Shown one piece after another: positions 36,638 to 49,614 of a stretch of DNA of 64,000 nt (position 1 is its first letter; each line of letters opens with the position of its first letter). Source of the stretch: Eremomyces bilateralis CBS 781.70 (taxonomy: Eukaryota; Ascomycota; Dothideomycetes; Eremomycetales; Eremomycetaceae); assembly GCF_010015585.1 (NCBI RefSeq), contig NW_022985068.1, positions 684,106 to 748,105 of the forward strand. The letters run 5' to 3'. The notes below the pieces were generated by a model. It searched no databases. It was not told the DNA's origin and saw only the letters and a list, made by a program, of their open reading frames with translations. Position numbers and translations under genes: made by a program.

Positions 36638-38078
36638 TCAATTATGCTCAATAGGTGTCTCGGGTAGCAGTGGCTCGGTCTCGCCGTCCTCGCTTGGGAT
36701 ACAGGCTGCTAGAGGCGGCCGAACCAAGTCGTTGAAAAGGAAGGTTCCGTACACCAGCATCGCGAAGCCCAGAACCTGAAGCCACTTGAAACTCTCCCAG
36801 CCAAGGCCGAGCGACACCATCCAGATAAACAATGTCCTGCACGTGTCGACTATGGACCGAGATGTTGCTGAGACACTCCTTGTCAAGCTGAGGCCGAAAA
36901 AATTGAAACCACTGGAAGCCAAGGTTAGCACATGTAAAACTAACGCTGGCGTAGCAACGGTCGCCACTTACCAAATGGAGATCATGATCAGAATGCTGCT
37001 AATGCCAATCGCTCGGTTTCCAAACAGCTCTTTGAGTCCCTCCTGAGCGTCAAAGTAGCCATATTGCCCCGCAGCCGTGCTCCCATACGCAGCATGCAGA
37101 ATAATCATGCCGATGACCGTCACCGAGAACCCCCAGATGCCCTCCCACCCCACCGCCGTAAGCGGATCGACCGAGTACTTCTCCATGAGTCGCTCTTCCA
37201 CCACAAACTGAGTGGCCGTGAAGACCTGCGCGAAGGCAATGCAGAGAACCCCGAGGATGGTTTTGACCGCGACCGACAACTCCACTTCCCGAATCTCGTC
37301 GACAGTGCCCCGGACGATAGCCTTTGCACCGTATGCCACGGCACCCAGCGTCGACGCCTCTTCGCCAGGGGGCAGCAGCGTTTCTCGACCCTCGACCACG
37401 CCTGCGAGTCCGACGACAGCGACACCGGTGACGACGATGAAGAGTGCGAACCACTTGTACAGGTGAAGGTGGCGCTTGAGGAAAATCACGCTGAACAACC
37501 CGACGAATAGAACCAGGGCGCCTCTCGTCATTTGATAGATGCTCGCCGCGACGAACAACAGGCCGCCGTTCATGAGTGTCGTCCCCGCGATATCGCAGCA
37601 TGCCGGTAAGGCAAGGTAGACGACCTTATATCCGCTAAGCGGGATCCGTTCCGGATGGGCGGCACCCAGCGGTTTCCTGGGCGGTCCTTCTGATTCGCTA
37701 CCGTTCGGTGCCGCCGGCGTGTCTACATCATCGTCGGTGGCATCGGATTGGGGAACCGGGTCGTAGCCGGAGCTCTTCCGGGCTTGGTAGCTCTTGTAGA
37801 TCTGGCCGCAGAGAATGATGAGACAGGAGCCCATCTCGCCGACGAACATCTGGGCGGTCTGGAGAACGGGCTGCCGGAAGGTTTCGCGTTCCATAGGATC
37901 GGGGGAGTCGCAGTTCCGGACGCATTGATTGTCCTGTTCGAGGGGCGAGTTAGCAAGATGCCTAGGAACGCCCAACCCGGATTCCTTTACGAACCTGATA
38001 CTTAGTGAGCAGAGTATTACACACGCCCGTGAGTAGCATCATCCCCACGAGGAACGGGATGAGTGATTTGGAGGCCAT
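36638..38078 (-). CDS. SLC35F6-like EamA/DMT transporter
   Basis: Three exons, 38078-37995, 37933-36972 and 36911-36638; introns 61 and 60 nt; 439 residues. The first donor is GTTCGT, which is atypical, but the phase and the family sequence (LLTKYQ|DNQCVRNC) support it. The protein has about ten hydrophobic segments. Characteristic pieces are CDIAGTTLMNGGLLFVAASIYQM, TRGALVLFVGLFSVIFLKRHL, and GLSLTRSVSATSRSIVDTCR near the C-terminus. These match the SLC35F6 (ANT2BP) branch of the drug/metabolite transporter superfamily. In animals it is placed on lysosomes or mitochondria; the substrate is unknown. A long Ser/Pro/Asp-rich cytosolic loop follows the second segment (SGYDPVPQSDATDDDVD). The ATG used is the last one before the first membrane segment; the frame is also open upstream, without a better start. 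Confidence 0.88.
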
Positions 38079-39112
38079 GATGGCGGTAGAGTCCAAGTGA
38101 CTCGTATCAGTCGTATGGATGCGATGCCCCTCAACTAAGGTCGCAATATCAACTCTATCAGTCCGGCACAGCGATGAGGACAACAAACAAGAAAGATCAG
38201 GGGATTCAAAGATAAAGGCCCGGTTTGATAGCGACCATCAGGCTCCAGCTTTGCAAGAACAAAGCGACTTGAAGTTGGTTGAGAGGGCAGTGTCACTAAC
38301 GATCGGACTGCTTCTGGGGAGTGGTGTCAACTGATAGCATTGCCGGAGACAGTGGAGCGGCTGGATTGATGACGCCAAGGGGGCAGGCGTCAAGGGTCCA
38401 ATCAGGGTCCCTGGTTTGATATGCCCCTGTCAACCCCGGCCTCCATTGAAAGCAGGAGCGGAGGATCGACTGTGGCTGTAATATGTGGCTGAGGGTTGAG
38501 CCACAACTGCCTTCCCGTCCCTCTCTGCTGCCGTTTCCGCCACTGTTTCAGTTCGAGCAGTCCTCCACTGCTTTCCTCTGACATGAATCCGGGCGATGCA
38601 GCGTCGATCGATGCATGCGTACCACCATGGCTGCGCAGGTAGCACCATCTCATCAAGGTCACTGCAGATGCACAGCATGATTGAGCCATGGCCCTTGAGC
38701 CAGTCGTATCCAGTACAGGACCAGGCAGCTTACCCATCACTTACAAACAGAGCATTGGGTCTATCGCATGGTTCCTTCTGGACATGCTTATCGCTGTCCA
38801 TACCTCATATTAAAACCTAGTAGATGCTGAGTAGATGCCCGCAATGCCGGCGAGCAAAGGAGTGCTTCCCCCCTGCAGTTGGACCATCCAGGTAAAATAC
38901 TGCCCGTCGGTTCTGCAAAGACAAATCCGACGCACCCATTTCGCTTGAAAAAGCCCGCTCGTTGCCCTGATGGTATCCCCAAGACGCCTGCGAATGAATA
39001 ATATACAATGCGCTCCCAAACCCGGCGCACGGAACTCGACATATCCAACTTTTCTGTGACTGTGCCGTGCAAAAATCATGAAACCGTGACGCAAACCGAT
39101 CCTCGCCCAGGA
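38079..39112. other. Intergenic, no gene seen
   Basis: About 1 kb between the SLC35F6-like start and the 3' end of the GH17 gene. It holds the transporter promoter. Short overlapping minus frames at 38400-39190 have no recognisable content. Confidence 0.5.
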
Positions 39113-41412
39113 CTATACCGTCTGTCCACCGCAATCGGGGATCTTGACTCCTGGCTTCAGGTTTCGGTTGACGTCCATCAGACCCCATTTATCCTCCCAC
39201 TGCTGGTCTTCGGTGTTGAATCGAATTTTCCACGGCTCGTCGAACGCTTCGAACCTGCGGGCTGGGTCAGCGGTCACGCTTCTGCAAGTCAGGATGACAT
39301 CGCAACATACCAATAATACTCTGTGCCGTTCTTGAGCGCCTGACACACCCAGTCGTTCATGAACTGATTCATCTCGGGAATGCCCGCCACAGCCCCGGCC
39401 GTTGGGCTGGAGCACTTCGGGTTGGGGGCGCAGTCGTTCCCGCCTTCGCTGGGCCAGCCGACTTCGGAGATGATCTGCCGCTTGTTCGTGCCGGCGGACG
39501 CGGGGATGTCGTTCTCCTGCCAGAACGTCCAGGTCCAGGACGCGGCCACGTCGATGGCGACGCCGCCGAAGAACGGATGGATGTTTGACATGATGACGTC
39601 CACGTAGGTGGCCAGGGTAGTGGTCCACGACGACCCTAGGTCGGACGTGGCGAGGGGGAGCTTGACGCCTTTGGAGGTGAGGTTGGATTTGACGTTCTGC
39701 AAGAATAAGCCGAGCTGAGACTCGGTCATGTCTTTCCGGAACAAAATCTCGTTTCCGACCACGAGACCTTCGAACGGGTCATCGCCGTACTCGTCGAGAA
39801 TATCCCACATTTGAGACATTTGGCGGTCGTTTGTGGTTTGATTAGTGTCGAGCCAGACTCCGAGCCACACCTTCATATCTTTGAGCGCCAGCCGATCGAT
39901 GGCATGGAGGACTAACTGGGTTTGGTTGCAGTCAGTCCCATACATGCGCAGCTTATTACTGAGTTGGGAGAGGACGGCCACGTCGCGCGTCACGTTGTTT
40001 TGGCTGGGCGGGTTGACTAGGCAGTCCGGGTATTGGGAGTTCAGCGGAGTGTAATCCATCCCAGGGAACACTCTGTGGAGGTCTGGATTATTGAGGAGCG
40101 CCTTGATCTCCTTGGAGTCTTTGGACAGGTCCCCGCTGGCGTCGTCTTCGGCTGCTGTTTGTCCATTCGTCCCACCATCTGAGGCGGGGTCCTTATTTTT
40201 ATTGGCCTTCTGGGAGCCCAGAATGCCACCCACAACAGCACCGGCGATGATGGCCAGAATGACCAGGACCACAACCACGGTAATGATCCATCGTTGCTTC
40301 TTCTTGCCCGCCTGCTGCTGGGAGAGCCACTCGCTCTTTTCGGCGGCTTCGCCCGGTGTCTCGGGCCCCTGACCTCCGCTTCCATCATGAGCCTTGGATG
40401 CGGCCAGCACACCGCCCGCAGCGGCACCGGCTGCTCCGGTTGCAACCAGACCGCTAGTAGCGGGGCTCTGTCTCGATCTTCCAAGGCTCAGAACCGACCG
40501 TCGAGCAGGGTTGGCGTGTTGTAGACCGTCGTCTCCGTCGTCTTCGATCGACGTTGGATCGATGCCTCCCATTTCGGCGGTCCGAGGGTCCAGGTAACTG
40601 GAATGCCGATACGGATTGTCCGAGTATCCAATAGGGCGAGCATTATAGATTTGATCTTGAGAATGTCCATCGTACTGATAAGGATAAGAGGGGCCCGGTC
40701 CAGGCCCAGGTCTGGGTCCGGGGCCTGGACTTCCCATACCCGGGCCAGTCGCCGCCCCAGAGAGGGGCTCCGATGACATATTTGATGCTTGAGAGTATGC
40801 ATTGGGTCGAAACATTGCGGGATCCTCTCCATAGAATCCGTCCGTATCATAGTCCATGTGCGGTGGGAGACCGGTGCCGCTCACTCCATTCCCCGATCTA
40901 CCCCAGTTGTCGATGTCTCGAAGAGCGTCCGGGCCGCCCATCGCTACTCCAGCTCCTGCTCCACCAGCGGCTGCGGCAGCCATGCCAGCATTGTTTCGCC
41001 CGTTCGATCCGTAGTAGCCACCGGCACCGTATTCATGTGGTGGGCTGCGGTTGGGTTGCCGCTGTGGTGACGGTGGCTTTGGGTATCCGCCAGCGCTGGC
41101 TCCTGGAGCGAGGTTCCGAGATTGGCTCTGTTGTCGCCACTGGTTCTGAGATCCGTCAGGATTTGATCCCGGTGCTATCCCGTACTGGCGCTGCGATTGT
41201 AGGTGTTGATATGATGGAGATTGCTGGGGAACGTGCCCATGTTGCGGTGGCAGCGGGCGCATGTCGTCGTCGGTGGGTTCTCTGCGAGCGTCGTGCGGCT
41301 CATTGATGCGAGGACCGTCGTCTCGATATGTTTCTGTGTATTCTTGATGGGCTGGCGGATTATGTTGGTTAGATGCTCCGCCCAAGTTGGCGGCAGGGGG
41401 ATCTTGCGACAT
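39113..41412 (-). CDS. btgC: Membrane-anchored glucan endo-1,3-beta-glucosidase, GH17 (btgC type)
   Basis: Two exons, 41412-39311 and 39254-39113, with a 56-nt GTATGT..CAG intron; 747 residues. Residues 1-370 are a low-complexity cytosolic region rich in Pro, Gly, Gln and Ser, with a striking PG repeat at about 228-241. Residues 375-399 form one membrane segment ([20 protein letters not shown]), making a type II protein with the enzyme outside. The GH17 domain starts near 443. The acid/base Glu is in VVGNE (residue 555) and the nucleophile Glu in [11 protein letters not shown] (residue 650). The second exon supplies the end of the barrel (FEAFDEPWK). Such enzymes cleave or transfer beta-1,3-glucan and remodel the cell wall. 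The layout and length match the A. fumigatus/A. nidulans btgC type. Confidence 0.93.
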
Positions 41413-44400
41413 GGTGTTTCGGACAAATAGAGGGATCAGCCGAGTAACAAGGGCAGCAGGGCACGATGACCGACGGGCGGGTGAGGATTGAGGAGAGCCC
41501 TGTGATTCCGAGCACTAAGGCTCCGATCACATAAGAATTATGAGATTAAGAGTGTATAGAATACTGCCGCGGTGGATGATAACGAGATTTGCAAGCGCAA
41601 GGGAACTCGCAAGGAGATCGACTCGGATTGTTTACGGTTGGATTAGCAAACAGGGTCTTTCATTCGAGACCAGTCTCGAGTGACTGGTTGGCGAAGAAAG
41701 AACAGCGCATTTGTAAAGATGGAATTTGCAACCAAAAGGTTCAAGATTAGGGAATTAGATAGACGGTTCGAAAGTTGTTCGGGAAGTGTTTGACATTTGA
41801 CAGTTGACAGTTCACCAGACGAGTTGACCAGACGAGTTGGCGATGGCCGAGAAATGCGGTGGTTGCCCGTAGCGGGCGGTGGTGGGGATTTGAAGAGGTG
41901 GTTGCAGAGGAGGTCAGGGACTCAGGGAGGGACTCAGGGTTTATTCATGTTGCTGGGACACCGGACGATCTGATCGCCGCCTCTAGTGCCATGAGCAAGT
42001 GTGTGTGCCGTGTAGTGCAGGCTCCAGATTGTGGAGGTTACAGTGTACTCAGTAGCTTCCCTGGGCGCCCATGTGCCCGCCCACTCCCCAGCAACACAGC
42101 ACCAGCCCGGCCAGCCCACCGGCGCCTGTCCAGCCCACTGCCAGCCCGTTGCCCAGCCCCGTGATCTAATAACCACCCAAAATCCCCAGTCCTCTCCGGA
42201 TGGGTCTCCAGCTCGGCAGGACGGCAGGTCGGAGAGTCTCTCACCACGATTTCTGAAATTTAAAACCCTCAGCCTGCACTGGATGTGTAAAAATAGCGCG
42301 GCAACTGCAATAGTGCGGCACTGCCGAGTTCCAACCTGCCTATTGTTAGTTTGTCACCTTGAGGTACCTAATAATACTAGACTGCCACGCTCAAGAATCA
42401 ATAATGATCAACGTATTCCGTATAGATGGAACATTGGTCTCTTCATCCTCTGATCGTCTGATGTCTCACTCCATTCTTTGTATTGGACATTCTTACGCAT
42501 CCAGGTTGCTGCTCGCTCAATGAACCGACCCCACCGAGGGTTACTACCCGGTGGTTAAATGCCGGTCACCGTAGCTTAACCAAAAGCTAAGCTTGATCGC
42601 AGCGACCTAGAAGAGGGGAATGATAAATATTAATAGGAAGAGGCTCCATGTGAGTTACAAGTATTTCCTCGTCTTCACATTCCACCCGTCTCACGTAACT
42701 TGAAGAACTCGGTCGTGAGGCGTGAGGGGTGAGGGCAGGCTGGAACTGGGGGTACCGAATACAGCAGGGATAGTCCTCTGGAAAATCGCTCAAATGAATA
42801 AAAAGGCGAAATATTAGTAAGATTGCCGGGCTCTCATTCACCCGGCATGCCGCTCCAAGCTTCTCGTATCAGGGCATCGTCTGAGTCGGGGTGTCTGACC
42901 CAAGAAAGAAGGTTGGGACTTGGGAGGGTACATGGTGTCAGGAGTCAAAACCCGACGTTCCATCTCTTTCGGAGGTCTCATATTAGAACGATTCGAATAT
43001 TGAACGGACGGGAGGCGATTCGGTCTCAAATAGCTAGCACATATATATCTCCTGTCCGGGAATCGTCGAAGGGAGCACGATCGGCGACAAAAGAAAGTTC
43101 TCGGGCGGTCCCTAGTTCGGTGTTCACTGCTGCGGTTGTGTAGCCCGAGTATTGGAGAAATAGTAGTAAATCTCCGAGCAGGTCGCTCGTAGCGGCCCAT
43201 CGCCCATCAGTCATCAGTCATCACTGCACGATACAGCGAAGAGATGTAGTGAAGCTATTCGCGGATAAGTTCAGATATAAACCCCTGCGACGACGTTTAA
43301 ATTATCCGTTGCCTTCCGCGATTGCCGCAGAAGGATGCATGTGCCTGTTATCATGTTGTGTGAGCAAGGCTGAAAGTTTGTCCTGAACCTTGAACCTCCC
43401 TGCAATCGGCTCAGTCTCGAAGGCTAGAACATCGGATCTGCGAGAATCGTAGACCGCTTAGAAGATGATCCACATGCCCACATGCCACAAAGTGTGACTG
43501 ATACGGAAAAGATCTGTGAGCAGGAATCTCGCTTCTCAATAGATTCCAGAACACTATTAAGGAAACCCTTCTGGATATTAATGGACCTTCCTTAGGCCTT
43601 GTTGGCTATAGTAGACGAAAGCCCCTGGAGTGAGTGAGATGTGATATTTAAAGGTTGGAAGACCTGCAGAACATCTTAATGCTAACACAGCTGCTCTGAA
43701 TGGTCAATGGCGTATTTACTCTACAATTACGGCCTTCGAGAGACTATCACACGACCACGATTGTCGGTCAGTGACTCAGTGGTCACTGGTCAGACCTGAA
43801 AGATACTCTCCCAGCATGGCATCTTACCTCAACATTATGTAGTAGGCTACCTACCTACTCAACTGTCGGGAATCACGACAGGGCCTTGCAGGCTGCAGCA
43901 CGACGACAGAAGCGGGAGCGAATGAAAGAACCCCGTTGGCCAAGACGGTCTCGGGGATTAAATGTCACGAAGGGACGATCCCATCTCATTTCAATGCAAG
44001 CTCTTTGAAGTCTCGATGTTGCGAAATGGAAGGGCTGTGGTCCACCCGCGGTTTCTGGACATCGGACAGGATTTTGTCCAACCCGAATCTGCAACGCTTG
44101 GGATCGTATTCGGTTGAGTAGGAACTCCTCCTTGAAGCAGTCTGTCTCGATGCCGACGACAGATTGTCTGAATGTGCAGCTAGGATTTGAGGGATTTCTG
44201 CTTCATGGATTAATATGCATGCGGTGGTAACGACGCTGAGTACCGTTGTGGTAATAGGATGACTGAAGGTGACCGTGCGGCTTATTCTCTCGTAGGTATC
44301 AGTATGATCACATTATTCATAATCCTTTGGCATTTACTTGATATATCCGAACGCCGAAGGAGTCGGGTGTTGTACCCCAGTAATAGTCACAGCCTACAGA

Positions 44401-45666
44401 GAACAGGCGTCGAGTGATAAAATGGAGTTGGTCCCATTATTCATTGAAGAAACCAGGCACGTTGGCAGTTGGATTTTCGACTTCGGTCTTCATTCTTCAA
44501 AGAGTTCAATCAATCAAATCACGAAAGGCTGAAACCCACCGCAACCGGCCAGACCGATCTCGTGCCTGTTCAAAGGCCCACATTGGAGAGACGATCCCTC
44601 GCATCTCGATTCATCTCGACGTCTAGACCGCACAAAGCCCAGAGAAAGTCGGCGATGCACTAGAGACGATCGTTCCGAGTTCCCCTAATCTATCCAAGTT
44701 CCAGGCTTCCAGAGTTCCAGGCTTCCAAGTTCCAGGGGATCTTCAAGGCTAGGCACTCCCGAGTCTCCCGTCTCTCCGAGAGAAACTGCAAACAAAAGGC
44801 CGAAAGCCAAAAAAATCTGAAACGGCGAACCAATCATCCATCCCGTATCCTGATACCTGCTATCTCCCTTGCGTTCTTGCGCGACCTGTTGGCACACGGC
44901 TTGTGAAGTTACCAAGGAGTAATATCTGGACGCCGTTGATACAGAGGCCCTGCATCTGGGTCCGCCCTTTCAATTTTTCCAACCTGCAATCTCAAGCCGC
45001 GGGAGGGTCAAACCCTCAATTCCGTGCGGTGGGAAGCATAGATACTAATTAGACAGCATACAAATAAGCCGGTTACCGCTGGAAGCTGGACGCCTGCATC
45101 GACTTGCATAAGTTTAGTTTGCATTCGAGAGACCATTCTACAGTCCCTTCACGCTTCCGTCACTCCCTCGTCGTCCAGTCTTCGTCCAGTTTTCTTGCTT
45201 GCGCGTCGGTCTTAGCGTCCACCCCCACTTCCGCTAAATCCCTCCAAACCTGCTGCCGGACAGCAAGCTGTTGTGAGTCGGTGGCTTACTGGGTTCGCTT
45301 GACGGCTTGACGGCTGTCTTAAAGCGCCCCTACATCATCGGACAACAATTCCAAAGCGGTTGGCACAGTTGTGCACCCACCGATTGCATCATTATATTTC
45401 CATCATATGCCGATCTGCCCACGTCCAAGACCCATCGGATTCTTAAATTCCCCCATCGCCTCCACCGAGATTTCGGAGTCAAAACACAGAGATTCACCCT
45501 TGGATTCCTAGACCCGATCATCAGTTAATCAATACCTCATCAAGGACGTCCACGGGCTCCACCAACACCCAGATCCACAGTCCCCGAAGATCCTGGCGCA
45601 TTCTCTGGTCCTCGACTCTGCTACACCACAGCCTCCACAACGACCACAGGAACTCCACCAAACATA
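41413..45666. other. Large intergenic region, 4.3 kb
   Basis: No frame in this stretch carries a domain I recognise. A GC-rich, Pro/Ala-coding patch lies at 42050-42180 and a short tandem repeat at 44694-44737. The right end (45530-45666), just before the small Cys-rich gene, is pyrimidine- and CA-rich like a fungal 5' leader. Confidence 0.5.
44694..44737. repeat. Imperfect tandem repeat, AGTTCCAGGCTTCC unit
   Basis: Two near-complete copies and one partial copy of a 14-16 bp unit containing AGTTCCAGGCTTCC. It is a simple repeat in non-coding DNA. Confidence 0.65.
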
Positions 45667-45888
45667 ATGTTTTCCTGTATAAACTACGAACGGGGATGCC
45701 GCGGGCGGTCCAACTCTCCTAATGGCCGCTGCGAATCCTGCCTCCTCCTCAACCTCTCCACGGGTCGCACAGCCCCTGCGTCATCCACACCATCCTCCGG
45801 CTCATCATCGTCCTCCTACTCCGCGATGACTTCGTCCTTCGCCTCCCTGTCGCAAATTCAGCGACCGTCAAATTCGGGACAATCATAG
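45667..45888 (+). CDS. Small Cys-rich conserved-looking protein, 73 aa
   Basis: A 73-residue frame starting MFSCINYERGCRGR. Cys4, Cys11, Cys22 and Cys25 form a C-x6-C-x10-C-x2-C pattern that could bind one zinc ion. The rest is Ser/Thr/Pro-rich and probably disordered. There is no signal peptide. Support for being real: a clean A at -3 (CATAATG), an upstream leader of the CA/CT-rich type seen before fungal start codons, and a structured Cys pattern at the very N-terminus. I know no function. It stands alone, with more than 2 kb empty on either side. Confidence 0.5.
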   Translation: MFSCINYERGCRGRSNSPNGRCESCLLLNLSTGRTAPASSTPSSGSSSSSYSAMTSSFASLSQIQRPSNSGQS

Positions 45889-48622
45889 TCAGACGCGCGC
45901 GCCAACTATGGCAACCCCTCTGGCATGTGCCGCTCTCTTGCGAGCAGCGGCACCTTTGTACGACTTTTACGACTCTGAGATGAACAAAGATATCCCCGGG
46001 TTTGATGGCTTGCATGCCGAACGCAAGGCACCGGCGTTAGATGGAAGAAGGGCAAGCTCTCGGGAATATAAGGAGAGCTAATAAGAGCATCGCGACCTTT
46101 TTGGAAATATGGCGGGACATTTCCTTTTACAATGTATTACTACCCGGGGAGGACATGTCCCTGCCTCGCTTTCGGCGCTGGCGCTGGATAAGGTCGATGG
46201 CCACCTTTTTTGTTATATAGCGCAAGATCAATCCAACCATGGCTCTCTGAAAGGAGAGCACCATTTTGAAACAATGAGTCCCAATTTCTTCGCTTACGGT
46301 TATACACGTTCTTCGATTCTCGCACCAAATTTTCCAGAAACCCTCAAAACCCTTCTGTCCAACCTTGATTTATCGAGTGGAACTTGACCATGCAGCCGCC
46401 AACACCGAAAAGAGCCGGGGCGATGGTGGCGTTCATGCGTTTCATCACAATGTGACTATGACGAAACCTTAAAACCTGTATTGGTAGCCACGCCATGGAC
46501 TTGCAAGCCCAATCAAAAATGGGCAAGAGCCGCCAATTGCGACAAGATTTGCATCCTTGAGCATGCCATTCTGGGTTCGGACAATCCCTTCGTCCATGGA
46601 AGTGACGAAGTCCCATCGGGCGGAATCGAAAGCGCACTGGGTCAGTTAGCCCAGGGTTGTGCTTCACCAGGTGCATGCTCCGCGGGTTTCAGGGCGGTGT
46701 GTGTGAGACGGTGACGTGGTGCCTTGTGGGCAGAATGCTGTCAGATCGGAGGTTGGGAGCCAGATCGCGGTCTCATCTTACAAGATGATGATTTGGGGGC
46801 TTGCACTCTTGGTTGACGGTGCCGCGAAGTGGTGGTCGTACCGGATGGAGAACGTGCGGCAATAATATGTACGATTGTAGAAGTGTACATAAAAGGTCTA
46901 AGTGGAAGGCCGATCTATGCTGAATTCGACTGGAATTATGCGCCTCCATAGCTACCTAATTGGCTAATTTCTAGGACAGAGAGACACTGTCTGCTATTAG
47001 ATTAATATTACCCAGGAAAAGTCGCGCATGTAGCATGTTACTTATCGGCATATATTTAGCTTGCTGCAACTAATAAATGCCCTGCATGATGACCTCATCG
47101 ATTGCAGTTGTGTTACCAATCTAGAGCGTGGCTGTGTGACGCACTCGCTGATAATAAATTGGCCTGGATGGGGACGGTTTCAATGCAGGTGAAATGATTC
47201 CGCTCTCTCGGTTCTAGTCAATACTTGCACATGAATACGGCTTTACGGCGGACATTCCCGGATCTAGGCGCGCTTTGAGGACAAATAATGCATTCCGAGC
47301 TCTGCTATCAGTTGCCCCCGAGGAATTCTCCAGACGAGATTTTACTGGTGTTACAGAGCAAAAGCTGATTTTGCAAGCGAGCTTCATATCGACAGAACGA
47401 ACTGATACCACGCACCAGGACCCCGACGCGGAGTTTGAGGCTTTCTTTTTGCTCTACAACCAGTCCTCATCTTCAGTTACACCACGTCTGTAGAGTATGC
47501 CTGCTATCGAAACCTCAAAATGGAACCTGAATGTAATAGCATCAGGTAGTAGACCATTCAACAGGAAATGTCTTCCTCGGCAACGCTGATATAGATTATT
47601 GGCATCGCAAGTAGTTTTTTATTATAGACAGAGCGCAAAAAACAGGAGAACGACTCGAATGATGACAAGAGAGGCATTTGATATAAGAATGATTGACATG
47701 AGCGAGATAATGGGCCAGTCGGCTAGGCTAGATGCTGCATCGGGCGTCTACAGCATCGCCAATCGCAGATCTGGACCGGGGCTGGATGACCGCAGTTCAC
47801 ACCCATTCGTTCAGCTTGATGCGCTTGGTTTGATATTTCTTCGAGTTGGAACACTGGAAAGGAGAATTAGAACATAAATGCACCAATGTATGGAGGAGAA
47901 ATTTAGGAATGACTAATACTGCGACAGCAACTGAGCATCAAGACCAGTGTTCCCGAATCTTCAATCCGAATTCCCAGACCGCATTTGAGCCAATCCAGTG
48001 GACTCCGGAGAAGGAACTGGCATGGTGAGCCTACAAAGTATTTCGGAATCTTTTGTTGACATGAGAATGGATTTGATGATTGAATGATTGATGAGATGTC
48101 ACGTGCATAGCCTTCTTCGGAAATTTGATCCTCCGACCCGGCGCAACATCAACAGTCATCAACCCCTCGATTAGCTTACAGTCAGGAGTTAAGCCAATCA
48201 GGCCAATCAGGCCAACACGCGGCTTCCCTTGAGACATGCTGGAATCACAACACTCCTAAGCAACTTTTGCTCCCAATTTTTGGGTGAGGCAAGTGCAAAT
48301 GCAAAACAGTCCATATTGCTCTTGGCATTGGCCCTTCTATTGATCATTCACCTCCTGCTCAGCCGTCTGCCTGCTTCCCTTCCTGAATCGGCCTAGGCGA
48401 ACGGCTTTCCGTGTTGCAGAGATCAATCCATCATCACTCGCTCGCACTCCCTTGTCGTATAAAGCTCTTTCCCCCCATTTCCACCGCTTTTTCTTCCCTT
48501 TACATTCCCATTTCCATCCCCAACATCGCGATCTCACATCCACGCGCCACTGCAAATCCATCAATATCTCATCAATCACGTCGATTTTCCATCAAATCAA
48601 ACGCTTTATTAACTAAATCATC
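45889..48622. other. Intergenic, 2.7 kb, includes the histone H4 promoter
   Basis: No supported gene. The last 300 bp are pyrimidine-rich and lead into the H4 start. A histone H3 partner gene was looked for on the minus strand and not found. Confidence 0.5.
48458..48464 (+). promoter_or_regulatory. TATA box of the histone H4 gene
   Basis: TATAAAG, 159 bp upstream of the H4 ATG, followed by a C/T-rich leader. A typical arrangement for a strongly expressed fungal gene. Confidence 0.5.
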
Positions 48623-49255
<633 letters not shown>

Positions 49256-49614
49256 ACCCTCTAGCATCCTGGTCAATGCTTGTGCTTCGGGGGGTTGGTG
49301 TCACGGAGGGTTGTCATATTCACATGGGGGAATAACGGGGCTGATGCGCTACTACGCTATGTCGTCGGTGCTATGTCGTCGGTCAGATGGATGGAATGGC
49401 GTTTCATGGTTCGGGAGTTATGAGTTATGACCACTCGGTCTACTATATCATCACCAAGGGATTAGTTCATATGAACAGTCGGTCTCTATCAGCAATAACA
49501 TTATGATCTTCATACCATTGCCGTTATTGCTTGTGCAATGTGCATAGTTCTATACTACGCTATCGACACGCTATGTCAGCCACTGAGGCTCACTGTTCCT
49601 AAAACTCAATGCCC
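49256..49614. other. Convergent intergenic region
   Basis: About 360 bp between the H4 stop and the stop of the APC permease on the opposite strand. It should hold both 3' UTRs. Nothing else is seen. Confidence 0.5.
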
